From the NCBI RefSeq assembly GCF_904849725.1, contig NC_058518.1:328188581-328252580 (forward strand): 64,000 bases of DNA, in the 5' to 3' direction. Shown here in pieces: positions 47,109 through 57,531 of the stretch. The notes under the pieces are model-generated. The model worked only from the letters and a program-made list of their open reading frames with translations. It had not been told where the DNA came from and did no database searches. Each line of letters opens with the position of its first letter. Positions within the stretch are counted from its first letter, which is position 1. This DNA is from Hordeum vulgare subsp. vulgare. Its lineage: Eukaryota; Streptophyta; Magnoliopsida; Poales; Poaceae. The position numbers and the translations under genes are program-made.

Positions 47109-48517
47109 TGAAAGTGCGTTATATCGACTAGAGGGGGGTGAATAGGAGATTTTAGAATTTCATCACTGAGGAAATTCCTTTTGAGAAAATTCCTCACTGA
47201 TGACTAACTTGCAGCGGAAACAGCAAAGGATCAGGGGTGCAAAGTATCACTACAACAATTTTTCAAGGTGAAGAATATGAAAAGCAGTTTGCACAGTATG
47301 CAGCCATAGAGAAAAACAGGTGAGGATTAACTCGCGTGAAGAATTTGGGGTTGAGGAATTTCAGAGAAAGTCTTCAGCAAATTCTTCAAACAGTGACAAT
47401 GAAAATCTTCAACATACAACATGAGGAATTGAAAGAGTTGAAGAAATAGAACCCGTTTCACAGTGAAGACAATGGCTGATGACCCAGTTCCAACTGTTGT
47501 GACAGTTGTACATCTGGTTTGGAGCGGCTTGGTATTGAAACCAAAAGACACACAGTCTCGGGACACACCGTCCCTACCGTATTCTCCTTGAGCTAAGAAC
47601 ACACAGTCCTCGCCCAAAACTCGTGGTAAGTCTTCAGGGCAGACTTCCAAACCCTCACAAACTTGGTCACCCGGCGATCCACAATTGACTGCTGGATTGC
47701 TCTAGACCATGACTCCTAACCGTCTGTGGGATGCACAGTCCTCAAAGGTAAAAGGCTTCGGTCCCACACAGGAACAAATTCTTCAGTGATGCTCAATCAC
47801 TTGGTTTTTGGTTTGTGGTTTGGTGTTTGGGGTATTTCCTCACTGATGATTTACTCTCGAAGACTCTGAGGAATTTGGGTTGCTCTTATGACAAGTGTCA
47901 GTTTATAACAGAGCAGCCAATCAGCTAATGGTTGTGGGGGCGGCTATTTATAGCCTAGGAGCATCCCAACATGATTTGACATTAATGCCCTTAAATAATA
48001 CGACCATTGGAGTGGATAAGATCGGTGATGTGGCGCGAATTGCGGCAACGGTCGGGACCCTCAACTGTGAGAGTCCTCATGTCTCTCATATTCCTCACTT
48101 GAGGCTTTTGGTAGGATTAGGCTTGGGTTGAACATCATGAGGAAATTCGTTCCGAAGTGTTACATCGACCCCCTTTAACAGTACGGTGTTCCTATTACTC
48201 AAGAGTGAAGAAAATAAAACAGAAAGAATAATTCTTCATGCTTCAAAGTCTTTAGATTGATTTTCTTCAGGACACACCGAATTCCTCATCTTCAATATCT
48301 TCATGAGTAATAATCACAATTTCTTCGCGATTCAGGTCTTCAACAGACGACCAATTTCTTTAGCCGAAGATGTATGTTTTTAGGGGTCAATATTCATCGA
48401 ATATTTCAAAATCCTCACCGACTTATAGATCTTGTGTACACTCATGAACACATTAGATACTTAACCTATAAGTCTTCAAACCACCAAAATCACTAAGGGG
48501 CACTAGATGCACTTACA
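47109..48517 (-). mobile_element. 5' LTR of the SIRE-type element
   Basis: It is 1409 bp, with TGAAAGTGCG at its left and GATGCACTTACA at its right on the plus strand. It matches 34128-35561 apart from the 137 bp duplication there and an additional 115 bp here near 48229-48345. Confidence 0.9.
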
Positions 48518-48775
48518 ACTTTAGGGTTCAATAGAGAACTCTGGGGTTCTTGATGCTGGCTCGCCAGCAGAGAACCCAAAAGTTCTCGACACTAGAAGAG
48601 GCTTTAGGATTCCACAGAGAACTCTGTGGTTCTCGATGCTGGCTCGCCGGCACAGAACCCAGAAGTTCTCAACGTCGGCAAGGGTTTAGGATTCAGCAGA
48701 GAACTTTGTGGTTCTCGATGCTAGCTCGCCGGCAAAGAACCCAGAAGTTCTCGATGCCAGAAAGGCTTTCCGTGA
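48518..48775. repeat. About 81 bp tandem array, right block (element E)
   Basis: About three units (GAACTCTGTGGTTCTCGATG, GCTGGCTCGCCGGCA) resume the array after the SIRE-type element. They start with ACTTT, the target duplicate shared with 34123-34127. The array ends near GGCTTTCCG at 48775. Confidence 0.85.
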
Positions 48776-49327
48776 TAGGTTGCCCCGTGGGTGCGCCTAC
48801 CACAAGCATCGCCGAAAGGGAAACTTCTACCGATATACCTGCAACCCTTATCCAGGCATATAGTGCCGCAATAGTGTTTCAATGCAACAAGATGGTCAGC
48901 ATCTGATGTGGACTCACTTGTGTGCAACTTCATCTTAAACGACTATAATTATGTCCAATTGTTCCTTATGCTTGCCGGAATGTTGCCCAGTTGCACATGT
49001 TCGAATTGATGACGCTTAGGATCGGGTCCTAGTAGCAGTCTATCAAAACCCCTGCCTCCTTGAGATCTTAACGATCCAGAAACAAATGCAGGAGCACATG
49101 TGTTGCTGGGATGACCCAAAACAACCACGGGCGTGTAATGTTTCGGGAGCGCTCCTTCGCACGTGGGTTATGTACGAAAGATGTCATTTAAGAATAAAAA
49201 CTAAGCAGCAGAAAGTAATGAAAGTACTAAGACTTAGCCCTTTCCGTACATTGGTGATGCAAAAGCTCATGCGTGGATTGCTAACTCGGGTTTGCGCAAG
49301 CGATCCCCCTACGTGGCACGCCAAAGA
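48776..49327 (-). other. Element E leader and primer site
   Basis: Non-coding. On the minus strand TTGGCGTGCCACGTAGGGG lies at about 49306-49324, next to the LTR end at 49328. It resembles the TGGCGCGCCAGGTAGGGG-type primer sites of some gypsy elements. No gag-like sequence is seen in the 0.5 kb that follows. Confidence 0.5.
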
Positions 49328-50108
49328 AGTCGAGGGACGACAATCTATGAGACCAGCGAGGGGCCACTTTTTGGTTCGATTGCCGGGATCGTCATGCATG
49401 AAGAGCGGATCCAGCAAACAACATGCAAAGTGTTTAGACAGGTTCGGGCGGCCCTAAGGCGTAATACCCTACGTCATATGTTTATGGATTATGTGGGTGG
49501 AAGTGTTACAAGTAGCGCTACTTGCCGACAAGATGCCCGGGAAGTGCGGCTATGCGTGCAAAATGAACTGGGAGTCCCCTATGAATGTTGCCATCGACCT
49601 CCTTTTATAGACTAAGCGGTCACCACAATGGCTAAAATGGTAATTACATGGGGTGAATGCTGGTCCGACACGTACAGAGACGGGTGTCAATAAAGTTGAT
49701 TCTAGGGCAACGGTCCACCATGTAGCCAATAGGCTCTACCTAACCGTCTACATGTCAGCCACTTGTCGGCTGAGTTCTGCGTGTGCATGACCTGTCGGGT
49801 ATGGTGTCTGTGCAGGGGCCGTAGGGATCTTGCCAGCTTCGAGCTTGTCGGCCCGCCTGGAAGTCTTGTTTTGTCGTCTTTGCCTTGCCGGTTCTTGTCT
49901 TGCTGGCTCCGTCTTGCCGGGAAGATGTGCCGCTCGGAGAAAGCTCCCCTTCAGCGAGCTCTTTCCCTTGCTAATTGCTGTTTTGCTTGCGGGGTGCATT
50001 GCCCACCATCAAGATTGTCTTCTTGTTGGGACGGCCTTGCAACAACCCTAGATTGACAAGACCCCATGCCTAGAAGATTTTGAGGCCCTCGTTCTCACTA
50101 GACCATCA
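49328..50108 (-). mobile_element. 5' LTR of element E
   Basis: It matches 15016-15790. On the minus strand it starts TGATGGTCTAGTGAG and has a TATA box (CTATAAAAGG, about 49603-49610). Its first base pair next to the primer site has decayed (AGTCG instead of TGTCG). Confidence 0.75.
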
Positions 50109-50173
50109 GTTGAGTCCGACACTCTTACTTATCGAAAGGACTACGATTGAATTCCTATACTTTTGGGTCATCA
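50109..50173 (+). mobile_element. Element F 5' LTR, terminal part
   Basis: It continues the LTR interrupted at 15015 (CGACACTCTTACTTATCGAA) and ends GGGTCATCA at 50173. A primer site CCGGCGCCATTGCCGGGGA follows at 50184-50202 (tRNA-Asp type with two changes). Confidence 0.85.
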
Positions 50174-50280
50174 AGACTCTTTTCCGGCGCCATTGCCGGG
50201 GAGTGAAGCACTTTTGGTAAGTGGAATTTGGTAAGGAAACATTCTCGGTACATGCTGAAATTTACTACTGCTTGTTACCA

Positions 50281-51440
50281 TGGAAGATAGTCCATTAAGA
50301 GGGCATGTTTGAGGTATCTTCACCTCGAATGGAAGTGGGAAAGCCGCTCCTCAACCTACTGAAGCTACTGAAAATATTTACTATGAAACTCCTTCAAGTA
50401 TGTTAGAGAAACTCCCAGCTAATCTTTATGCAGAAGATGGAACAACTTATCCTGATTTGTACTTGGTATATGTAGATGCGATTTGTGGATTATTTAAGCT
50501 TACAGGTTTATCAGAAGATGGATTTAATAAGAAGGTATTCCATTTATCTTTGGAGAAAAAGGCTTGATTTGGTACATGCTATTGGATGATGCTGGGACAT
50601 GGGACTAGAATTGATTGAAGCTGGAATTTCACGAGAAGTTTTATCCTATGCATCTGGTTCATCGTGATCAGAATTATATATAAATTTTTTGGCTTCATTA
50701 AGGAGAAAGTATCTCTACTTGGGGAGGCTTAAGTCTATGATGCACACATTACCCAATCATGAGCTCTCGAGAGAAATAATTAACAAACTTTTATGCTCGA
50801 CTTTCTTATAATGATCAATTGATGCTCGATTCTTCTTCTACTAGTTCCTTCATGAAGAAAACTATTGAATTCAAATGGGGTCTTCTAGAAAGAATTAAAC
50901 ACAACTCTGAAGATTGGGAACTCAACAAAGGTAAAGAGTCAAGTACAAAGCTTGAGTTTGATTGTGCTAAAACTTTTATGGAAACCTATAACTTTCATAA
51001 GTTTAGCGCTAAACATGGACTTGACTCTGAGGTAGTAGCTTCCTTTTGTGAGTCTTTTGCTGCTCATGTTGATGTCCCTAAGGAGAAGTGGCTTAAATAT
51101 CATCCACCCATTAAAGAATTGTTAGAGGAACCTATTATAGTTAAAGATGAAACAATTATTTGCCATGTTCATTTAATTGTGCCTACTGCTTACATTAAGA
51201 AACCACCTTTTGCTATTAGGATTAAGGAACATGCTAAAGCTACAACTATGGTTAATAAAAGCAATGTTAGGACACCCAAACCTTCTGGACAAATACATTT
51301 AGAACCTAATATTATTATGGTTAAAGATCTATTGGCTGATAATATTGATGGGCGTGTAATTTATTTCTGCGATGAGGCATCTAGAATTGCAAAACATGTT
51401 AGAAACAAACAAGATGTGTTAGATAAGAACAAACCAGTTT
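50281..51440 (+). pseudogene. Athila-lineage gag, degraded (element F)
   Basis: The original ATG (50281, MEDSPLRG) is followed within eleven codons by a stop. Further frame changes occur through 50800, but the homology to element A's gag is clear (YVDAICGLFKLTG, KFYPMHLVHRDQN). From 50819 a 231-codon frame gives the gag C-terminal part (KKTIEFKWGLLERIK, CESFAAHVDVPKEKW, MVKDLLADNIDGRVIYFCDE). Confidence 0.8.
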
Positions 51441-52010
51441 CGGCATGCCTGTTGTTTCTGTTAAAATTGGAGATCATTCCTATCATGACTTATGTGATAT
51501 GGGTGCTAGTGTGAGTGATATTCCTTTTATATTATATCAAGAAATTATGAATGATATAGCACCCTCTAAGATTGAAGACATTGATGTCACTATTAAACTT
51601 GCGAATAGAGATACTATTTCACTGGTTGCGATTGTTCGAGATGTTGAAGTCTTGTGTGGAGAAATCAAGTATCCTACTGATTTCTTACTACTTGGTTCAC
51701 TATGAGATAATCTGTGTCCCATTATATTTGATAGACCTTTCTTGAATATCGTTAAAGCTGAAATTTACTGTGTTAAAAAAGGTTAGAGTGAGTTTTGGTG
51801 ACGTGTCTCATGAATTTAATTTCCCTATGTTTGGTAGACAACTACATGAGAAAGAACTATCCAGTAAAGATGAAATTATTGGTATTTCTTCTATTGGCGT
51901 GCCTCCTATTGATCCGTTAGAACAATATTTGCTAAACCATGAAAATGATATGCATATGAATGAGAGGAATTAAATAGATGAGATATTCTTTAGGCAAGCA
52001 CATATCCTTA
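51441..52010 (+). pseudogene. Aspartic protease remnant and linker (element F)
   Basis: The frame from 51445 has VVSVKIGDHSYHDLCDMGAS, a D-x-G-A active site, and runs through KYPTDFLLLGS to a stop at 51703. It continues in another frame from 51770 with FGDVSHEFNFPMFGRQLHE. This copy shows the protease sequence that is lost in element A at the LINE insertion. Confidence 0.8.
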
Positions 52011-52260
52011 AACATAATTTGTGTGTTGACATTTTTGAAGATCCTCCTCCACCTAAGGGAGATACCATGTTTGAATTAAATAAAGTACCTGATACATTAA
52101 AATATGCTTATCTTGATGAAAAAAGATATATCGTGTTATTATTAGTGCTAACCTTTGAGAGCATGAAGAAAGATAATTACTCAAAACTCTGAAGAAGCAC
52201 CGAGCTGCTATTGGATACGCTCGCAATGATCTTAAGGGTGTTAGTCCCACTCAATGTTAG

Positions 52261-53205
52261 CACAAGATTAATATGGAACCGGGTGCCAAACCTGTCGTTG
52301 ATCATCAACGCCATTTGAATCCTAAAATGAAGGAAGTGGTAAGAACTGAAATATTAAAGCTTTTGGGGGCAAGTATAATCTATCCCATAGCTCATAGTAG
52401 ATGGTTAAGTTATGTTCATTGTGTTCCTAAGAAAGGAGGTATAACTGCTGTTCCTCATGATAAAAATGAACTTATTCCACAAAGAATTATGTCTGGTTAT
52501 AGGATGGTAATTGATTTAGAAAATTAAACAAAGCTACTAGAAAAGATCATTACCCCTTTCCTTTTATTGTTCAAATGTTAGAAAGATTATCTAAGCATAC
52601 ACACTTTTGTTTCCTTCAAGAACATTCTGGCTTTTCTCAAACACCTGTGTCAAAATAAGATCAAGAGAAAACTACTTTTACGTGCCCGTTTGAAACTTAT
52701 GCTTATAGATGTATGCCTTTTGGTTTATGTAATGCACCTTCTACCTTTCAAAGATGTATGACTGCTATATTCTCCAGTTTTTGTGAAAAGATTGTCGAGG
52801 TATTCATGGATGATTTTTCCATTTACAGGACTCCTTTTGATGGTTGCTTAAGCAACCTTGGTCGAGTTTTGCAGAGATGCGAAGAAACTAATCGCATCAT
52901 GAATTAGGAGAAGTGCCACTTTATGATAAATGAAGGAATAGTACTCGGTCATAAACGATGTATTGAGGTAGACAAGTCTAAAATTGATCCAATTAAGAAA
53001 ATGCCATATCCTAGAGATGTAAAAGGTATAAGAAGTTTCCTTGCTCATGCTGGTTTCTATAGAAGAATTATTAAAGATTTCCCAAAGATTTCTAGGCCAC
53101 TAAATCATATTCTTCAAAAGGATATTCCAGTTGCTTTCGATGATGATTGTTTAGGGGCCTTCGAAATAGTTAAGAAAGCTTTAATTTCTGCAACTATTGT
53201 TCAAC
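52261..53205 (+). pseudogene. Athila-lineage reverse transcriptase, truncated (element F)
   Basis: The N-terminal part from 52273 reads LNPKMKEVVRTEILKLLGAS and VHCVPKKGGITAVP. A stop and a frameshift follow near 52527-52660. The palm carries MPFGLCNAPSTFQRCMTAIF and the active-site box VFMDDFSIY at about 52800. The C-terminal part reads RSFLAHAGFYRRIIKDFPKI. The sequence ends within IVQPPDW at about 53205 and passes directly into LTR sequence. RNase H and integrase are gone. Confidence 0.85.
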
Positions 53206-53697
53206 CACCTGATTGGATCCACATGTTTCATGCTAGGGTTAGATTTATCCTTATTCTACTTTCATAGTTTCGTATGCTTATGGGAGGGGGTAATCATAAT
53301 TGGGTTGCTTGTTCAAGTAAGAACAACACCCAATCGACGGACCACCCACATATCAAATTATCAAAGTGATGAATGCGAATCAACTCAACATGATGAACAT
53401 GACTAGTTGACAATTCCCATGTGTCCTCGAGAGTGCTTTACTTTATATAAGAGAAATTTCAGGCTTGTGCTTTTCTATAAAAAGGATTGGTCCACCTTGC
53501 TGCACACTTGCTACTATTGCTACTTGTTACTTGCTATGAATTATCTCGCTATAAAACTATCTATCACTCTTACCCATAGCACTTGCAAAGATTACCTTGT
53601 TGGAAACTAATTACCATTTCCTTCTACTCCTCATTGAGTTTGACACTCTTACTTATCAAAAGGACTACAAGTGATCCCCTATACTTGAGGGTCATCA
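53206..53697 (+). mobile_element. Element F 3' LTR, downstream part
   Basis: It matches the last third of the A/F-type LTR, from GGATCCACATGTTTCATGCT to GAGGGTCATCA. Its upstream two thirds were deleted together with the rest of pol. The right target duplicate would be CAGCA (53698-53702). Confidence 0.85.
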
Positions 53698-55328
53698 CAG
53701 CACGTAAACCAAACGAACCGCACAAGGATCCTGCACAAGCGCAAGTCTTGCACCGTGCCAAACAACTACAAAGGCGTCACCGATGACGACAAGACAGTGG
53801 CGACGACGGCGGTCATGAAACCGATGAACTGAGGGACAAACGAAACTCTTATGAGCTAGGATCGAACCTATGCGTCACCTCAGACTCACTGGACACACGC
53901 AGGCACCGTAACATGGTCAAAACACTCACCAACGATGAGGTACGTTGGGTGAAGCAGGTTGCAATTGAGGGGGCATGGGAGAGTCTGTGCACATACCAGG
54001 AGCTCAGGGGTGAACTATATTTGCTATGAAGTTTCTGAAGTTGAACGGAATCTAATAAATCATAGCAGCAGCCGAAGTGGACATCGAGGAAGAAGACGAT
54101 GTGGCCTTGGCGTCGGGCGGCAATATAGTGGTCGTAGACGACATAGTCGATGATGAGAAGCCGCTTGACATGGAGAAGACGAGAGAGGGAGGCCTTGGCC
54201 ATGGCAGCGCCATGTCCGTGCATTGGGAGATCTCGAGTCTCTGTGAATCTCGATCCAAAGGGTGGCTAGAGTTTTTGTGGTACAGGAGAATGAAGGAAGG
54301 GCGAATGTGGAGGCTCCTGGCGTGGTTGGTGAGAAGATAAGGAAGAGGAGGGGGCTAGGCGAGGGCGATGTGAGCTCGGGCATGAGCTCGAAAGGTGTAG
54401 GCTAGATGAAGAAGAAAAGCGGTGTAATGGGTGTAGCTGCATCGCTGACATGTGGGGCCTGTCGGGACAAGTGGCGCGAGCCACTGAGTGGGTATGCACG
54501 TGTGCGGGTGAGAAAGGGGTTAAGAGAGACAGGTGGGCTGGGTGATGTGTGCTCCTCTCTCTCTCCCCCCCCCCCCCCTTTCTTTTCTTTTCTCTTTTGT
54601 TTAGGCATAAATCTTGGAGAGAAGGAAAGAGAAGGTTAGAGATGGATATTTTCGTGGAACCAGTAAAATATGGGGAATTTACTAAAATTGATTGAGGAAA
54701 ATTTAGAAGATAAAAAATCAAATAAGTTTGAATAAAATTCAAAATGTTTGAATTTTGAAAGCAATTCAGGTTGAATCCAAATGAGTTGAGATTTTAACTG
54801 ATATCCCTATATAAATAGCATGATTTATGAGCAGAAGTTGAGAATTTATCGAGCAAGTAAAATGCAACCATCATGAACTAAATTCAATATGTTTGAATTT
54901 GAATCCCCTTTTAAATTAGTTCTGATGGGATGAAATTATGGCCATCCTATATAACGGTTATGATTCATGGGCACATCAGGAACATTTATTTAAGCACTTG
55001 GAATTGTGACCCAAATAAACCCATTCTCATAAAAAGAAGTTGAAAAATGGCATGGGAACATTTAGGAAGCTTGCATGGTTTTGAAGAAAGTTGTTCATGG
55101 GTTTGAATAGAAAGCTGGCCAAGAACTTGGTGAAGTGATCGTGACACAAAATGGAGATGACATGAGCAAGGGAAGAAACAAAGATGACATGCATAAAATA
55201 AAAGGGAAAGCAATCCAACAAGTTATGTAGTTGATGCCATGATGCAAAATAAAGGAAAACCATCACTAACATAACATCCAAGTCAAGTAATATAATAAAT
55301 ATGGACGGCTCGCTCTTGGGTTGTTACA
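53698..55328 (-). mobile_element. Long LTR fragment hosting element F
   Basis: On the minus strand it begins TGTAACAACCCAAGAGCG at 55328, a standard LTR start. It extends leftwards to 53698, where element F interrupts it. A poly-C run lies at about 54565-54580. A B-box-like GGTTCGATCC occurs on the minus strand at 53859-53868. No protein family is seen; the Pro/Ser/His-rich ORFs in the GC-rich part are not credible genes. Family unknown. Confidence 0.5.
53859..53868 (-). other. B-box-like word in the second long LTR
   Basis: The minus strand reads AGGTTCGATCCT, close to a Pol III B box, but the A-box region upstream is weak. It is noted because two better tRNA-like units occur in the other long LTR. 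Confidence 0.25.
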
Positions 55329-56242
55329 GTTACCCGGGCAGGTACAAGAGATATGGAGCAATGGCGAATTGCCCGGGCCAAATGCATTGGGACTCCTTTT
55401 GGGGAAATTACGTGAAATATTAGGTGTCACTTTTCTTAGCGAGGGTAATATTTTCGCTCATGATCACTTGTCCGTCTTTCTAAACTCTCCTCTCCTAAAT
55501 CTATGAAAAATGAGTGAACCTGGATCTTTAAAAAAAACAGGTTTATTGAGCGATCTTGTCCTAGATGAACCTTTATATATGTCTAAATGTTCAACCAAGG
55601 ACATACATGGGGTGTCTTCTTGTGATATGGGTTCACAATATAAATCACAAGTTTTACATCACGCTTCTACAGCAATTGTGGGCTAATTGACATATGTTTT
55701 GTGTAAACATTTGTTCCACCATGTGTACATGGATACTTTGCGTTTGTTGGTGGTCTATGTGTTAGGTAATGCCATTTTTAGTTAATCTATGAGACACTTA
55801 ATTAGAGTCATGGTTGTAGTTACCCTTCATGACTTCCGTCATACGTACCAAGTGACCTCGTTATGATCAATGCCACACTATTAACTGAAAATGACATGGT
55901 TGATTGCACTTGCACCACGAGAAGAGTTTTGTCAAAAGAAGAAGAAAGAAAATACTGATACTTAGATGTCTGAACTCTAGAGACGGGAGGTATAGCAATC
56001 AACCAACGTGCTGCAAATAATGGTTAAATTTCCAGCACGTCGACACAAAACAGTAGTCTATACCATTTAATAAGATATGACAAACTATTGCTGTCATATC
56101 TGCTGGCAAAGTTGACAAGCTTATCTTATTGAAACAATTCCTTGGGTGAACATGCAGACGAGGTTTAGTTCATTGTTAGCTAAAACCGAATTCGAAAAAG
56201 AATGAAATAGCTAAGCTAGAACCCATGCGATAAGCGCTATAT
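55329..56242. other. Unclassified low-copy-looking DNA
   Basis: No gene or element is recognised. An inverted repeat built on ACCCGGGCA/TGCCCGGGCC lies at 55332-55380, and a short ORF (55321-55506) overlaps it without family resemblance. Confidence 0.4.
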
Positions 56243-56382
56243 TTTTCCTCTATTTCTAAATATAAATCTTTTTAGAGATTTCACTACAGACTACATACGA
56301 AGTAAAATGAATGAACTTATAATATTCTTATGTAGTTCATATTAAAATTCCTAAAGAAACTTGTATTTAAAAACAAAGGGAG
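56243..56382. mobile_element. Stowaway-type MITE, diverged
   Basis: About 140 bp with imperfect terminal inverted repeats (TTCCTCTATTTCTAAATATA against TGTATTTAAAAACAAAGGGA) and TA on both sides. The interior ACTACATACGAAGTAAAATG is typical of Triticeae Stowaway elements. Confidence 0.8.
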
Positions 56383-56760
56383 TATGTCGGTGCAAAAACA
56401 TGGGTAAACTATAAACGGGGGCGTTGTAGAAAGAGTATAAAAGTGGGAAGGCATCAATCATCCTAGGCCTAGCTAGGATAACAAACCGGTAAGAGAAAAA
56501 GGCAGCACCTCAGTGCTAGAAAGGGTGATGGTAAAATGATTGGGTCGCAGCTGAAATGATAAGATCAAAGAGCAGCTAGCGTCTTAATCGAGGCCGTACT
56601 ACTACGCAAACGTAAACTATTAATCAACGGCTTAATATGCCGCCTGATAGAGACATCATGATGTGCTAGTTTCTTTCCACCTGTTAGCTTGCGTCTAGTT
56701 TTTATTCGCTCCCTCCACTGATAACTAAGTACATTCTTGCAGAATTGCTGTACTAACGTA

Positions 56761-56821
56761 GCACTCTTCCGTCTGAAATTATACATCCATTTTTATAAAA
56801 AGTAATTCGGGACAAAGATAG
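56761..56821. mobile_element. Short Stowaway-like MITE, probably deleted inside
   Basis: About 61 bp between TA dinucleotides, with ends CACTCTTCCGTCTGAAATTA and TAATTCGGGACAAAGATAG that pair as degenerate Stowaway termini. Confidence 0.5.
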
Positions 56822-57515
56822 TACTGTATAACCGCAAAGAGGTATCTTTGAATCTCAGGTGTCGATGCACCGAATTAAAAAAAAAGGAGTATAAAAGTTG
56901 TAGAAAAAGTCAAAATTCCTGATTGTAGAATCAAATTTGATCAGGTATTACACTCATATGAAAATTTTCGCAAATGAATGACTTTCATGGTATTGTTCAC
57001 ATTTTTTTCACGCAATTTTGTTATCTTGGCTCTGGAGTCAGGCCGAAGTTATTCCTCTGTGAAACTTTTCACATGGGTTTAACGCCTGATAATGTTTAAT
57101 CCCAAAAAGTTTCAGAATTGTTTTACTCTTTTTACAATTTCTATAAATATCATTTTTTTTCATTTCAGGTCCATTAGGACCCGAGACCCACTGGGTATTT
57201 TCAGGCAAACATCTGGAAAGTTAGGACGATTCCAGCTACCTTTTCCAGTGAAGCACGGTTGAAACAGATAAATAAAGAGGATGATATTAATTATATTTTA
57301 AGAATAAGAAAAATGCTGCTTTCAACGTTGGGGAGCTGTGTGTGTCGTATTCTGTGGTGTCAGCGTCACAGAAGGCTGCAAGACTAGCTTAGTTTAGTTG
57401 TGCATGCATGCACCAAGGAAGTACCCAGAAAAAGCAATCATAACGAACATTTCGATTTACCTTTTAAAGGCTCTGCCGCAGGTGTACCTGGAAAATTTAT
57501 TAATAAAAAGTAAAT
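56822..57515. other. Unclassified intergenic DNA
   Basis: AT-rich, with short A and T runs. No gene, MITE or larger element is recognised. Confidence 0.4.
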
Positions 57516-57531
57516 TTATGTAGAACAACAG

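Larger units (their letters stand above)
34128..48517 (-). mobile_element. Full-length SIRE-type copia retrotransposon with envelope-like region
   Basis: A 14.4 kb element flanked by the perfect duplication ACTTT (34123-34127 and 48518-48522). On the minus strand the order is 5' LTR (47109-48517), tRNA-Met primer site, gag with coiled-coil extension, protease, integrase, RT/RNase H, spacer, envelope-like region, polypurine tract and 3' LTR (34128-35561). Gag, protease and integrase have stops or frameshifts; the RT/RNase H part is open for 453 codons. The gene order with an extra ORF downstream of pol is the SIRE hallmark. Confidence 0.9.
15016..50108 (-). mobile_element. Non-autonomous LTR retrotransposon E with an internal tandem array (split by nested elements)
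   Basis: LTR E copies of 775 and 781 bp lie at both ends, in the minus orientation shown by their TATA boxes. After removing the nested elements 17147-33926 and 34128-48517, only about 2.35 kb of internal DNA remains (15791-17146, 33927-34127, 48518-49327). It has no recognisable gag or pol and is dominated by tandem repeats of about 81 bp. The insertion splits the LTR of element F between CTCCTCG and TTGAG. A clean 5 bp target duplication is not visible: CCTCG lies on the left and GTTGA on the right. Such an element would need proteins supplied by others. Confidence 0.65.

Noticed and set aside
53959..54742. Ser/Pro/His-rich ORFs in 53849-54742
   Set aside because: They are low-complexity readings of an LTR; no start context or homology supports them.
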